Positions 34,441 to 43,427 of a stretch of DNA of 64,000 bases are shown one piece after another; position 1 is the stretch's first letter; every line of letters begins with the position of its first letter. The position numbers and the translations under genes were made by a program. Source of the stretch: UBA8752 sp002172485 (lineage in GTDB: Bacteria; Bacteroidota; Bacteroidia; Flavobacteriales_D; Sanyastnellaceae); assembly GCA_042089915.1 (NCBI GenBank), contig JBELJZ010000001.1, positions 178,483 to 242,482 on the forward strand, in the 5' to 3' direction. The notes beneath the pieces are model-generated. The model was not told where the DNA came from. It did not search any database and saw nothing but the letters and a program-made list of their open reading frames with translations.

Positions 34441-35444
34441 TCGGGCCAGTGGACAATGGGGTCCAAGGCGGACCGCAATTTGTTGCGGGTCTCCTGCCAC
34501 TCTGCCTCGGGGTCCGATCCGCGGGTGATGCCCCCGCCGGCATAGGCAGTCAAACGGTCGCCATTCAATGAACCGCAGCGGAGGTTGACGAAGTAGGCGA
34601 TGTCCTGGCCATCTTCAAGTCCGACCCAGCCCGTGTAATAGGCTCGGTCGTGTTGTTCCAGTTGTGCGATGTAGTGCAGGGCCGCTGCTCGGGGAGTCCC
34701 CCCAACGGCCGGTGTGGGGTGCAGGGCGCCCATGATGTCGGCCAGGCCGCCTTCTGCATCGAAGGACACCATGGTGCGCAAATGCTCAATGGGGCCGTAG
34801 CGCACCGTCATCCGGTCGCCGACCGTGATGTTGCGGCAACCGCTATCGCGCAGTGCGTCGAGCACCGAGTCGGTGACCAACTGCTGTTCATGCCGCTCCT
34901 TGTCCGTCCACGGGTCGCTCTGCGCGCCGGTGTGGGCCATGCGGGTGCCGGCCAGACAGGCCGTATTCAATGTGGGCCATTGGCCCTGGACCAAGGGCTC
35001 AGGGGAAGAGCCAAACCAGATGCCGATGTCAGGGTGACGCACCATCCAGCTGAAGGAATCGGGGTGCGCCTGGGACAGCCGCCGCACGATGGTTTCGGCT
35101 TCCAGGCCGGGAGCCTCTACAGTGAGGTGACTGGAGAGCACCACTTTCTCGAAGGTGCCGGATTCAATGGCTTCCAAGGCGCACCGAATGGCTTGGAGGT
35201 GCGTGTCGCGGGGGGTGCCTCCCACGGCATGGGCGGATGGTTTTTCAAATGGGCGTTCGTCGCCCATGACCGCCGGCCCTTGCACCAGTCGGCCGCGCAG
35301 CACCAGGTCGCCATGGCCCTTGGAGCCTTCCCAAGGGTGCATTCGGAAACCGACGGTCCCGCCCACCTCGGGGAGCAGCCGCTCCAAGTGGGATGCGCCC
35401 GGGCGGTGGAAGAGCACCGTGGGTTCAAGGGGCGCTGCGACCAT
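34437..35444 (-). CDS. menF: Isochorismate synthase
   Basis: Converts chorismate to isochorismate, the first committed step of the classical menaquinone route. The 335-residue protein consists mostly of the chorismate-binding domain: FEKVVLSSHLTVEAPG, IGIWFGSSPEPLVQ, LAGTRMAHTG, WTDKERHEQQLVTDSVLDAL, GPIEHLRTMVS, LHPTPAVGGTPR and YYTGWVGLEDG. The N-terminal part is shortened, as in Bacteroidota relatives. The ATG at 35442-35444 shares a single base with the thioesterase stop (TGATG). The men context rules for MenF over salicylate- or siderophore-type synthases. Confidence 0.93.
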   Translation of the reverse strand: MVAAPLEPTVLFHRPGASHLERLLPEVGGTVGFRMHPWEGSKGHGDLVLRGRLVQGPAVMGDERPFEKPSAHAVGGTPRDTHLQAIRCALEAIESGTFEKVVLSSHLTVEAPGLEAETIVRRLSQAHPDSFSWMVRHPDIGIWFGSSPEPLVQGQWPTLNTACLAGTRMAHTGAQSDPWTDKERHEQQLVTDSVLDALRDSGCRNITVGDRMTVRYGPIEHLRTMVSFDAEGGLADIMGALHPTPAVGGTPRAAALHYIAQLEQHDRAYYTGWVGLEDGQDIAYFVNLRCGSLNGDRLTAYAGGGITRGSDPEAEWQETRNKLRSALDPIVHWPE

Positions 35445-35899
35445 CAAACAGGGGGGTGGTTTCCACCGGGTTGGGCGACCAGCATGACGGTCAGCCGGCT
35501 GGTGCAGATGGCGCGGTCCCGCTCATCCCGAATGTCGATGTGCCACACATGCAGGCGTCCGCCCTCGTGGTGCAATGTGGCCGTTCCTGTGACCCAGCCG
35601 CTGCGGACTCCGCGAAGGTGGTTGGCATTGATCTCTAAACCCACAGCGGCTTTTCCGAGCGGTTCGGCAATGAAATGGGAGCCCACAGACCCGAGGGTTT
35701 CGGCCAGCACCACACTGGCTCCTCCGTGAAGGAGTCCATAGGGCTGACGGGTCCGTTCATCGACGGGAATGCGGCCGACGGCCCGGCCGTGTTCGACCTC
35801 GAGCAGCTCCATTCCAATGACTTCGGCGATGGTTCCTTGGCCCAATGATTTCAGGGTTCCAGGATCCATTCGGCGCGGGGATTTTCCCTCCTCCTTCAT
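35444..35899 (-). CDS. Hotdog-fold thioesterase, probable 1,4-dihydroxy-2-naphthoyl-CoA hydrolase
   Basis: A 151-residue PaaI/YdiI-type hotdog protein: EVEHGRAVGRIPVDERTRQPYGLLHGGASVVLAETLGS holds the HGG active-site region, followed by VGLEINANHLRGVRSGWVTGTA. Heading the men operon and sharing a base with menF, it is the natural candidate for the DHNA-CoA hydrolase step (MenI role) between MenB and MenA; that is inference from context plus family, since the fold alone covers many acyl-CoA substrates. A -7 candidate lies 7 bases before its ATG. Confidence 0.85.
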   Translation of the reverse strand: MKEEGKSPRRMDPGTLKSLGQGTIAEVIGMELLEVEHGRAVGRIPVDERTRQPYGLLHGGASVVLAETLGSVGSHFIAEPLGKAAVGLEINANHLRGVRSGWVTGTATLHHEGGRLHVWHIDIRDERDRAICTSRLTVMLVAQPGGNHPPV

Positions 35900-36117
35900 A
35901 ACAATTCAAATTTAGCTGAGCCGCACGCTTCCTGCCGGGGCAAGGCCACAAGTCCCAAGCTGGAATCTGTTCGAAAAGGGCACGCTGAAATTTTTTTTCT
36001 CGACCGAGGCAACGATTGGAAACGTGTCCGTCATACACGTGGATGCAGCTACATGCTGTATCGGTTTCAATATCCTTGCAGGTTTCGGAGGGGGCAGAAA
36101 TGTCCCCTTCATTCTTT
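35900..36117. other. Non-coding gap between rsmG and the men operon
   Basis: 218 bases without a credible gene, noticeably less G+C-rich than the flanks. It contains the men -7 candidate near its left end, a run of eight T (35991-35998) that reads as A on the minus strand, and near the right end an imperfect GGGG...CCCC pairing just past the rsmG stop that could be a weak terminator for the rsmG unit. Nothing else is recognised. Confidence 0.4.
35907..35914 (-). promoter_or_regulatory. Candidate -7 element for the men operon
   Basis: Minus-strand TAAATTTG, an exact TAnnTTTG, ending 7 bases before the thioesterase ATG (35897-35899). As at padR, the expected transcription start falls on or next to the start codon. 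Confidence 0.52.
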
Positions 36118-36810
36118 TCAGGCCAGCGCCACATGCAGGAGCTGCTTGGTCTCGAAGAACGGATCTTCCAACACGTTGGCGAGTGACCAGACTGTGATGG
36201 GTTCCTGCACGGGTGCCAGTTCCTCGGCCAGATCGCCCCCCTTGAGGTAGAAGACGCCATTGGCCACCCCGTGGCGGTGCGTGTCGTGCACCAAAGGCCG
36301 CACCCAGTCGAGAAAAGCAGGCATGCGCGTGACAGCCCGGCTGACGATGAAATCGAACGGCGGTCGGTCGGTCAAGCTTTCCGCCCTGCCCCAAACTCCT
36401 TGGACGTTCTGGAGTCCGATGGCGTTGGAGACGGCATCTACCACCTTGATTTTCTTGCCAATCGAGTCGCACAAGGTGAAGTCCGCATCGGGGAAGAGGA
36501 TGGCGAGGGGGATGCCGGGGAATCCGCCGCCAGTGCCGACATCGAGGATGCGGCTTCCGGATTCCGGCCGCAGCACCCGGGCCATGGCGAGGCTGTGCAA
36601 GACGTGCCGGGTGAAGAAGGCGTCCAGATCTTTGCGGGAGATGACGTTGATCTTGGCGTTCCACTCGCGGTACAGTGGGCCGAGCATGGCCAATTGCTGC
36701 CGCTGGGTGTCCGCGATGTCGGGGATGGGCGCGCCGAATTCAGGAGACTCGCGTTGAAGGGCCGCGAGCAAGTGGTCGACGGCGCGAAAATCTGGATCGG
36801 TGGGGGCCAC
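36118..36810 (-). CDS. rsmG: 16S rRNA (guanine-527-N7)-methyltransferase
   Basis: S-adenosylmethionine-dependent enzyme methylating G527 in the 530 loop of 16S rRNA (formerly GidB). The 230-residue protein has YREWNAKINVISRKDLDAFFTRHVLHSL, the SAM site ILDVGTGGGFPGIPLAIL and DFIVSRAVTRMPAFLDW. It begins with GTG (36808-36810), two bases after the sigma-factor stop, so it is the last gene of the minus-strand cluster that starts at 41231. Confidence 0.96.
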   Translation of the reverse strand: MAPTDPDFRAVDHLLAALQRESPEFGAPIPDIADTQRQQLAMLGPLYREWNAKINVISRKDLDAFFTRHVLHSLAMARVLRPESGSRILDVGTGGGFPGIPLAILFPDADFTLCDSIGKKIKVVDAVSNAIGLQNVQGVWGRAESLTDRPPFDFIVSRAVTRMPAFLDWVRPLVHDTHRHGVANGVFYLKGGDLAEELAPVQEPITVWSLANVLEDPFFETKQLLHVALA

Positions 36811-36812
36811 GC

Positions 36813-37445
36813 TCAGAACTGCTCGCGGTCGATTTCGAGCACGCCGGCCAGGATGTCGCGCGCGCGGAACAGCTGGGCTTTGACGGTGCCGAGCGGCAAG
36901 TCGAGTTCCTGGCTGATCTCATCGTAGCTGTATTCCTCGAAGTACCGCAGCTCCACGAGGCGCCGGTAACGGGGCTTCAACTGGGCCACGACTTCCCGCA
37001 TCTTGTTGACGCGCTGTTGCTTTTCTAAGGTCTGGCCCGGATCCAATCCGTCGTCTGCCACTTGGATTTCCATCGTGTCACCTTCGGAGTCCGTGAAGCC
37101 CTTGTCGAGGCTGAGGGCCTTGATGCGCTTCTTCCGGATGAAGTCAATGGCGCCGTTGGAAGCAATCTTGAAGAGCCACGTTGAGAAGGCGAATTTGGGG
37201 CTGTATTGCTTCAGGCGGCGGAAGGCCTTGCCAAAGGTCTCGATCATCAAGTCCTCCGCGTCGTCTTGGTTGTGGACCATCTTCACGAGCATGTAGAAGA
37301 TGGGCTCCCGGTACCGTTCCATCAGCTCCGCAAAAGCACCCTGATCATGGGAGTCCAGAGCGCTTCGAATCAAGCCATAGTCGTACTTGGCCTTGTCGGA
37401 GAGGTGGTCGATCACGACCGTCTTGTCGGTGCCCGCTGCGTCCAT
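36813..37445 (-). CDS. RNA polymerase sigma-70 family factor, ECF-like
   Basis: A 210-residue sigma factor with region 2 (ELMERYREPIFYMLVKMVHNQDDAEDLMIETFGKAF, then FAFSTWLFKIASNGAIDFIRKKR) and region 4 (LKPRYRRLVELRYFEEYSYDEISQELDLPLGTVKAQLFRARD). Between them is an acidic spacer. There is no anti-sigma gene next to it, and it is encoded ahead of rsmG, so it may be a constitutively used alternative sigma of the kind conserved in Bacteroidota. The start at 37443-37445 overlaps the glycosyltransferase end by 34 bases; the longer frame adds a non-conserved tail. Confidence 0.92.
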   Translation of the reverse strand: MDAAGTDKTVVIDHLSDKAKYDYGLIRSALDSHDQGAFAELMERYREPIFYMLVKMVHNQDDAEDLMIETFGKAFRRLKQYSPKFAFSTWLFKIASNGAIDFIRKKRIKALSLDKGFTDSEGDTMEIQVADDGLDPGQTLEKQQRVNKMREVVAQLKPRYRRLVELRYFEEYSYDEISQELDLPLGTVKAQLFRARDILAGVLEIDREQF

Positions 37446-38569
37446 GTTGGCGATGAGGTGAAGTTCGACAAGGTGGCCACACCGAGAAGCCCCCAACGGA
37501 CTGACCCGAGCCATAAGGCGCGGATACCGGCGAAACGGGGTTGGTGAAGGTCCCTAGCGAACGTTGACAAGGTAGCGGCGCGCAGCGTCAATGCCAGCCC
37601 CGCAGCCGCGGCCGGTATCCAACCCCCACTGTGCAAAAGGCCGGCTGCCCCGGCCAGCGCGGCTGCCGCGACGGCCGGGTCGAGCGCGGCATCGGCGAGT
37701 AGCCGCCGCCGGTGCCCAACACCATAGTGAGATACCACGCTGAGGTGGCGCCGTTTCCGCTGCAATCCATCTGCGAGAGAGACCGCAGGCCGGGTGGGGC
37801 ATGTCGCTTCGAGGGGGGCGGACACCGGGACGCAGGTTGCTCCGGACCGAATGGCGTCTTGAACAAAGAGGTCATCATCGCCGCTGGCCAAATTGGCGTG
37901 GCTGTTGAAACCGCCTGTGCGGAGCCAGTGCGATTTGCGGTAGGCGAGGTTGCGGCCGACGCCCATGTACGGCCGTCCGGCGGCCGCCTCACTGCCGTAT
38001 TGCCAGGCGATCCGGAGGGCGTCGAAAGCCAGTATGGCCGGGCCTCCGGCAGGCAGGCTGAATCCGAGCAGGACGAGCGGCGGGGCATCCGGTGCGCCCA
38101 GGCCGGCCGCCATGTTGGCGGCCCAATCCGGACTGGGGAGGCAGTCAGCGTCGGTGAAGATGAGCCGGTCGTGCTCGGCGGCGAGGATGCCGGCGGCCAA
38201 CGCGGCCTTCTTGCCGGCGACCTGCTTGTCGTGGTGCACCACCGTCAGCCTCTTCCCGTTGGCCATGCAGCGGCCTTCGAGCCATTCGCGGGTGCCGTCG
38301 GTCGAGCCGTCATTCACAACCACCCACTGGACCTGCCAGCCCTCCGGAAACCGCTGGCCCCGCCACAGCGGCCAGATCGACCGCAGGGCGTCCAGGTCGT
38401 TGTGGGTGCAGAGGACGAGTGTGGCGCACCGGTCTTCCGCGGGCCCACCATCCGAAGCAGTGACTGACCGGCGGCGCCACTCGATACTGAGCTTCACGTC
38501 CCACGCCATGCGCAGGATGGCCGGCACGCTGGCCAACAGTCCGAAAATCCAGTCCGTCAAGGGGGTCAC
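37412..38569 (-). CDS. Family 2 glycosyltransferase, membrane-anchored
   Basis: A 385-residue GT2 enzyme with an N-terminal hydrophobic segment, the GT-A nucleotide-sugar site (ATLVLCTHNDLDALRSIWP, VVVNDGSTDGTREWLEG), the acidic metal motif in LIFTDADCLPSPDW and a donor-site region GFNSHANLASGDDDLF. The last 120 residues hold two or three hydrophobic helices. Sugar and acceptor unknown; likely a cell-envelope glycan. It starts with GTG (38567-38569), overlapping the lipoprotein stop by four bases (GTGA). Confidence 0.88.
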   Translation of the reverse strand: MTPLTDWIFGLLASVPAILRMAWDVKLSIEWRRRSVTASDGGPAEDRCATLVLCTHNDLDALRSIWPLWRGQRFPEGWQVQWVVVNDGSTDGTREWLEGRCMANGKRLTVVHHDKQVAGKKAALAAGILAAEHDRLIFTDADCLPSPDWAANMAAGLGAPDAPPLVLLGFSLPAGGPAILAFDALRIAWQYGSEAAAGRPYMGVGRNLAYRKSHWLRTGGFNSHANLASGDDDLFVQDAIRSGATCVPVSAPLEATCPTRPAVSLADGLQRKRRHLSVVSHYGVGHRRRLLADAALDPAVAAAALAGAAGLLHSGGWIPAAAAGLALTLRAATLSTFARDLHQPRFAGIRALWLGSVRWGLLGVATLSNFTSSPTWTQRAPTRRS

Positions 38570-38958
38570 TGGGGGTAAACGTACTCCAGCGGGGCGTCCC
38601 AGCCGCCGAGGAGCAGCACGATGCGGCTTTGCGTAGGGTCGCGGTGGGGCGTCAGGTCAAACGCCTCATCCCGGGTGATCAGGGCACGGCCCGGATCCCC
38701 CTGGCCTTCGTGTTCGATGCGCAACCGCAGCTGTCGGGGCAGGGATTTGGTCGCGGCCCCGTCGGCAACAAGGCGGAAGGTGTGGTCGCGGAACCCGCCA
38801 CCATACTGCACGGTGACCCGCAGGGAATCCCCGTCCACCGCGGCTTCCGCGATAGAGAAAGGGTGGTTCCAATCCCCTTTCGTGGCCCATTTGGGGCCAG
38901 AGCAGGCCCCCATGGCCAAGATCGACAAGGGGAGGAGGAAGAGAAGAACCGAACGCAT
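38566..38958 (-). CDS. Small lipoprotein of unknown function
   Basis: A 130-residue protein with a lipobox (LAMGAC, Cys about 19) and a compact beta-rich mature domain containing DGDSLRVTVQYGGGFRDHTFRLVADG. I do not recognise a family with certainty. It lies 8 bases after the T9SS protease gene and overlaps the glycosyltransferase by four, so it belongs firmly in that cluster. Confidence 0.7.
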   Translation of the reverse strand: MRSVLLFLLPLSILAMGACSGPKWATKGDWNHPFSIAEAAVDGDSLRVTVQYGGGFRDHTFRLVADGAATKSLPRQLRLRIEHEGQGDPGRALITRDEAFDLTPHRDPTQSRIVLLLGGWDAPLEYVYPQ

Positions 38959-38966
38959 CTGTGTCC

Positions 38967-41231
38967 TCAGCGCAGCAGGACGCGTTCCACGTGCACGTCG
39001 GTCTCGGTTTCCACGCGGAGGAGGGTCCAGCCCCGGGGCCAGCCCGAGACATCGAGGCTTCCGTCGCCGTTCAGCCGAACAGCCTCGGACACCGGACGTC
39101 CGAGCAGGTCGACCGGGGTCACGGTGGATCCCGCGGGCACGCCGGTCACCACGAGGCGGCCGGTTGCCGGATTGGGCATGGCTTCAACCTGCGCACCGAT
39201 GAGGTCCTCCACGGACATCTCCTGCGTGCAGAATTGCTCCAGGTCGGAGTCAGTGAACTCTCCACCCTCGTAGATGACGTCGCCCTGCGGGTCGTACACG
39301 GTGAAGCCGCCCTCGCCGGACTGACAGCACATGCCGTCACCGTAGCTGTCGTCAACCTGGAGGATGTAGCATCCGCCCTCGAGACAGAGTGGCACGGTGA
39401 TCACCTCACCCGCCTGACCGTCCTCGTAGGGGCCGCCGGAGTAAACGACGTTGCCCAGTCGCCGGATTTCCCACGTGGTCTCGCTTGGGTAGTTGTCGAG
39501 GACCAACTCGAAGGAGAAGTTGAACGTGTCTTCCACGAAGGCGGTGAACTCCACCACTGACACGTCGTTGAAGTCGTTTTCGTCCTGCGCACCGTTGACG
39601 GAGAGCACCGTGACTTCCACTTCGGTGGTGCCGTCCTCCGCTTGGATGGGCGGTAAGGCAAGCGTGGTGTTGTCATACTGGTCGAGGGTGCCGTTCCAAT
39701 TGACGGTCTGCTGCGGACCACCGTTGACCGCGTAGCCGATGGTGGCCGAGGTGAGGGGGTCTGTTCCGAAGTTGTTGAGGGTCAGTTCAATGACGGCATC
39801 GCCACCGCCACACAACACGCCGTCCGGTGCGCTCGCCACACCGAGGCCAAGGTCCAAGGCAAAGGAGGTTACACAGCCTTCGCTGGGGTAGCCGTCCAGC
39901 ACGTCGAGGCCAAGACCGAGCGGGTCGAGGTGTTCGGTGATGCCGTTGTCGAAGCTGACGCCCATGCGGCCGTAGTAGTCGAACTGGCCGTTGTTCTGGT
40001 TGCCGTTGCATGCCGCGACCCCACCATAGAGTTGGCCGATGATGCGGTGGTTGTGGTCAAACAGGGGGGCGCCCGAGGATCCGGGCTCCGTCACGCCGTC
40101 TTCCCAAGCGTCGACCCACCAAACAGCCGCACCCGCGGCATTGTCGTGGTAGGGGGAATCCTCTTCGAAGCAGATCTTCTTGAGGTCTCCATTCGGGTGG
40201 TGAATGCAGGTTGCATTTTGGACCGTCTGCGCATCTGTTCCATCCCAGCCCGCATAGAAGACGTCGTAGCTGGCGGGCGGGGTTTCGTCGAGAAGCAACA
40301 GGCCGAAGTCGGAAGCGCTGTTGCTCACTAGCAACTCAGCACCGCTGACCGACTGGTTTGTCGGTCCCGTGTTGCCGGTGCACCCTTCGGTTTCGTGGTT
40401 GAAGACAAAGGTCCAGTTGCCCACATTGCCGCCGAGGCAGTGGTTGGCCGTCAAGAACAGCGGGGTCCCGTCTTGCGCGGTGTTGTTGACTAAGGCGCCC
40501 GTACAGACAGAAAATCCACCGCTGAGAATGAGGGCCACGGAACGCTTTTCGCACTGCCAAGTGGCACCTTCCGGGCAGTTGACATTGATGTTGCAGTCGC
40601 CGCTGTTGCCGTAAGGGCCGCGCTGCTCGCCAAGCGCCTCGGCGACTTGGGCGGCTTTGCCCGCGATGTCACGGTACGCGTGGACAACCTGGTCCACACG
40701 CAGGGCCACGGCGTCTTCAAGGCCAGCCGGGACTTGGACCTCCACCACCACGGCGTCACCGGCGACAAGGCCTGTTGCGAGGCCGCCCCAATCCTTCATG
40801 TTGCGGTGGTCGAACCCGCCGATGAATTCGATGTGGTCGGCACTCCAGACAAACAGCTTGGCGCCTTTGGGGAGGGCGAATTCCGAGAAGCGAAGGCTCA
40901 TGGCCAGCGCGCCCGGTGCGGCAATCTGCGTCCGCCAAACGGAGGTGCCCTCGATGTCCAGCCATTGGCCATCCGCGAGTTGGATGTCCACGTCGAACTC
41001 CTCACCGAAGCGCCAAGGGGCACTTTTGACGGCGTCGGTTATCGCATCTGCTGCGCGCAGTGCGTCGAGGTCGATGCCGGGCATGCGGTGCACAGGCCAT
41101 GCCGGATTGGCCATGTTGGTCCCGGGGGTGTTCCAGAACGGCGCACCGCCGTGCGGGACCTGGGCAATCAAGGAGAACGGAAGGAGCAACAGGGCCAACA
41201 GGCCCGAAGCACAGAGGCGTTGGGAGGTCAT
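38967..41231 (-). CDS. T9SS-exported trypsin-like (lysyl endopeptidase-like) serine protease
   Basis: A 754-residue secreted protease. A signal peptide (cleavage near IAQ, residue 24) is followed by a propeptide-like region to about 210, then an S1-type catalytic domain resembling Achromobacter lysyl endopeptidase: His264 in LTANHCLGG, Asp308 in NSASDFGLLLLDE, Ser386 in EPGSSGAPLFD, with many cysteines. Residues about 460-670 contain beta-sandwich modules (NFGTDPLTSATIGYAVNGG; a GDGMCC region). The last 75 residues are a type A T9SS sorting domain (MPNPATGRLVV, then LLGRPVSEAV and VERVLLR), so it crosses the outer membrane through type IX secretion. First gene of the cluster leading to rsmG. 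Confidence 0.9.
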   Translation of the reverse strand: MTSQRLCASGLLALLLLPFSLIAQVPHGGAPFWNTPGTNMANPAWPVHRMPGIDLDALRAADAITDAVKSAPWRFGEEFDVDIQLADGQWLDIEGTSVWRTQIAAPGALAMSLRFSEFALPKGAKLFVWSADHIEFIGGFDHRNMKDWGGLATGLVAGDAVVVEVQVPAGLEDAVALRVDQVVHAYRDIAGKAAQVAEALGEQRGPYGNSGDCNINVNCPEGATWQCEKRSVALILSGGFSVCTGALVNNTAQDGTPLFLTANHCLGGNVGNWTFVFNHETEGCTGNTGPTNQSVSGAELLVSNSASDFGLLLLDETPPASYDVFYAGWDGTDAQTVQNATCIHHPNGDLKKICFEEDSPYHDNAAGAAVWWVDAWEDGVTEPGSSGAPLFDHNHRIIGQLYGGVAACNGNQNNGQFDYYGRMGVSFDNGITEHLDPLGLGLDVLDGYPSEGCVTSFALDLGLGVASAPDGVLCGGGDAVIELTLNNFGTDPLTSATIGYAVNGGPQQTVNWNGTLDQYDNTTLALPPIQAEDGTTEVEVTVLSVNGAQDENDFNDVSVVEFTAFVEDTFNFSFELVLDNYPSETTWEIRRLGNVVYSGGPYEDGQAGEVITVPLCLEGGCYILQVDDSYGDGMCCQSGEGGFTVYDPQGDVIYEGGEFTDSDLEQFCTQEMSVEDLIGAQVEAMPNPATGRLVVTGVPAGSTVTPVDLLGRPVSEAVRLNGDGSLDVSGWPRGWTLLRVETETDVHVERVLLR

Positions 41232-41309
41232 GGGTCAGGTTTCACTATATGCTGGAGAAGGACGCAAATCCCGCTCCTCAGGTTGCAAGGTGGCACACAA
41301 AGGGTGGGT

Positions 41310-43352
41310 TCAGGCGGTCAAGTCCTTGGCTGCGTCTTGAAGTGCAAACAATTCGTCGCGCAGTCGGGCTGCATCCATGAAGGCGAGCTCCTTGGCGGCA
41401 CGCTCCATCTCGCGCTTGGTACGGGCGATGAGCTTCTCCATGGCCTTGGTGTCCTGTGCTGCGATGTAGCCTGCGACCACCGGGTCGGACAGAATCCCGG
41501 CTCCGGTTGCGGCCGGTTCGGAGGCGATGGGGCTCGGACGGTCTTCGATGAGCTCGCTCTGCTCGAACACCGTCTTTTTGGTGCGCTTGACTTGCACCGG
41601 TACCAAGCCGTGCTCGGCGTTATAGGCCTCTTGCTTTTCGCGTCGGCGGGCGGTCTCTTCGATGGTCTGTGCCATGGAGTCGGTCAACTTGTCGGCGTAC
41701 ATCAGCACCCGGCCATTCACGTTTCGCGCCGCGCGTCCCGCGGTTTGGGTCAGCGAGCGATTGGAACGGAGGAAGCCTTCCTTGTCGGCGTCCATGACGG
41801 CCACCAGCGACACTTCTGGTAGGTCGAGTCCTTCCCGGAGCAGGTTGACCCCCACCAGCACATCGATCACCCCTTCCCGGAGGTTCCGAATGATCTCGAT
41901 GCGGTCGAGCGTCTTGACATCGCTGTGGATGTAGGCGCAGGAGATGCGCAGGCGGTCCAGGTAGCGCGACAACTCCTCGGCCATGCGCTTGGTGAGTGTG
42001 GTGACGAGCACGCGGTCGCCCATGTCCAGGGTCTTGCGGATCTCTCCAATCAGGTCGTCCACCTGGTTCTGACAGGGGCGCACCTCAATGGGAGGGTCGA
42101 GCAGGCCAGTGGGCCGAATCAATTGCTCCACCACCAAGCCCTCACTCTTCTCCAACTCATGGTCGGCTGGCGTGGCGCTGACATAGATGGTCTGGTGGAT
42201 CATGCCCTCGAATTCATCGTCCTTCAAGGGCCGGTTGTCCAAGGCAGAAGGCAGGCGGAATCCGTGTTCCACGAGCGAAACTTTGCGCGACCGGTCTCCG
42301 CCGTACATGGCCCCGACCTGCGGTACGGTCACGTGGCTCTCGTCCACCACAAGGAGGAAGTCGTCCGAGAAGTAGTCCAGCAGGCAGAAGGGGCGCTGTC
42401 CGGGCTGACGGCGGTCGAAATAGCGGCTGTAATTCTCGATGCCACTGCAGAATCCCAGCTCCCGCATCATCTCCAGGTCGTGCGTCGTCCGCTCCTCCAG
42501 GCGTTTGCCTTCGATGAACCGGCCCTGTTCGTTGAACCATTGGACCTGCTTGGCCATGTCCTGCTGGATCTCCCAGATGCATTGGTGCAGGGTCTCTTTG
42601 CCGGTGACGAAGAGGTTGGCAGGATAGATGCGCAGCGACTCAAAGGTGTGCAGTGTGGTGCCCTGCTCGGGGTCGATGGTTTCGATGCGCTCGATTTCAT
42701 TGCCCCAGAAGTGGATGCGGACGGCGTGGTCCGCATAGGCGAGGAACACGTCCACCACATCGCCATTGACCCGGAAGGAGCCGCGGTTGAATTCGCCCCG
42801 TGTTCGGTGGTAGAGGCTCTCCACCAGCCGGTGCAAGAGGGCGTTGCGGCTGATCACCTGCCTCACCTTCACTTCGATGACGCTCTTGTGGAATTCCACC
42901 GGGTTGCCAATGCCGTAGATGCAGCTGATGGAAGCCACCACGATGACGTCGCGTCGTCCACTCAGCAAGGCGGATGTGGCGGACAGCCTGAGCTTCTCAA
43001 TCTCCTCATTGATGGCGAGGTCCTTCTCGATGTATGTGCCGCTCGACGGGATGTAGGCTTCCGGTTGGTAGTAGTCGTAGTAGCTGACGAAATACTCGAC
43101 AAGGTTGTCCGGGAAGAATTCCTTGAACTCGCTGTACAGCTGCGATGCGAGGGTCTTGTTGTGGCTCAGGACCAGCGTCGGGCGTTGGGTCTGCTCGATG
43201 ACGTTCGCAATGGAGAAGGTCTTGCCCGATCCGGTGACCCCGAGCAGCGTCTGGTAGGGCAGCCCTGCATCGAGCCCCTCGACCAGTTGTCGGATGGCTT
43301 CGGGCTGATCGCCAGTGGGCTTGAATTCACTGTGGAGTTTGAACGACGTCAT
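41310..43352 (-). CDS. uvrB: UvrABC excinuclease subunit B
   Basis: Damage-verifying helicase-like subunit of nucleotide excision repair. The 680-residue protein has GVTGSGKTFSIANVIE (Walker A), the beta-hairpin region YYDYYQPEAYIPSSGTYIEKD, DESHVTVPQ, helicase motifs V/VI (VGVNLLREGLDLPEVSLVAVMDADKEGFLR; QTAGRAARN) and a C-terminal UVR domain (EKLIARTKREMERAAKELAFMDAARLRDEL) that contacts UvrC. The ATG at 43350-43352 is preferred; a GTG six codons upstream is possible but sits in the terminator region of rplI. Confidence 0.97.
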   Translation of the reverse strand: MTSFKLHSEFKPTGDQPEAIRQLVEGLDAGLPYQTLLGVTGSGKTFSIANVIEQTQRPTLVLSHNKTLASQLYSEFKEFFPDNLVEYFVSYYDYYQPEAYIPSSGTYIEKDLAINEEIEKLRLSATSALLSGRRDVIVVASISCIYGIGNPVEFHKSVIEVKVRQVISRNALLHRLVESLYHRTRGEFNRGSFRVNGDVVDVFLAYADHAVRIHFWGNEIERIETIDPEQGTTLHTFESLRIYPANLFVTGKETLHQCIWEIQQDMAKQVQWFNEQGRFIEGKRLEERTTHDLEMMRELGFCSGIENYSRYFDRRQPGQRPFCLLDYFSDDFLLVVDESHVTVPQVGAMYGGDRSRKVSLVEHGFRLPSALDNRPLKDDEFEGMIHQTIYVSATPADHELEKSEGLVVEQLIRPTGLLDPPIEVRPCQNQVDDLIGEIRKTLDMGDRVLVTTLTKRMAEELSRYLDRLRISCAYIHSDVKTLDRIEIIRNLREGVIDVLVGVNLLREGLDLPEVSLVAVMDADKEGFLRSNRSLTQTAGRAARNVNGRVLMYADKLTDSMAQTIEETARRREKQEAYNAEHGLVPVQVKRTKKTVFEQSELIEDRPSPIASEPAATGAGILSDPVVAGYIAAQDTKAMEKLIARTKREMERAAKELAFMDAARLRDELFALQDAAKDLTA

Positions 43353-43370
43353 GGCGGCAGTTGCAGACAC

Positions 43371-43399
43371 AAAAAAAGGGGGCAGCGCCCCCTTTTGTT
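43371..43399 (-). terminator. Intrinsic terminator of the rpsF-rpsR-rplI operon
   Basis: On the minus strand GGGGGC, loop GCT, GCCCCC, then seven T. It is 29 bases past the rplI stop (43428) and immediately before uvrB, separating the ribosomal operon from the repair gene. Confidence 0.85.
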
Positions 43400-43427
43400 T
43401 CCTTTGGTCCCTTGCGGGATGAGAATG

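Noticed and set aside
35912..36664. A 250-codon minus-strand frame overlapping rsmG
   Set aside because: Arg/Pro/His-rich out-of-frame reading of rsmG running into the non-coding gap.
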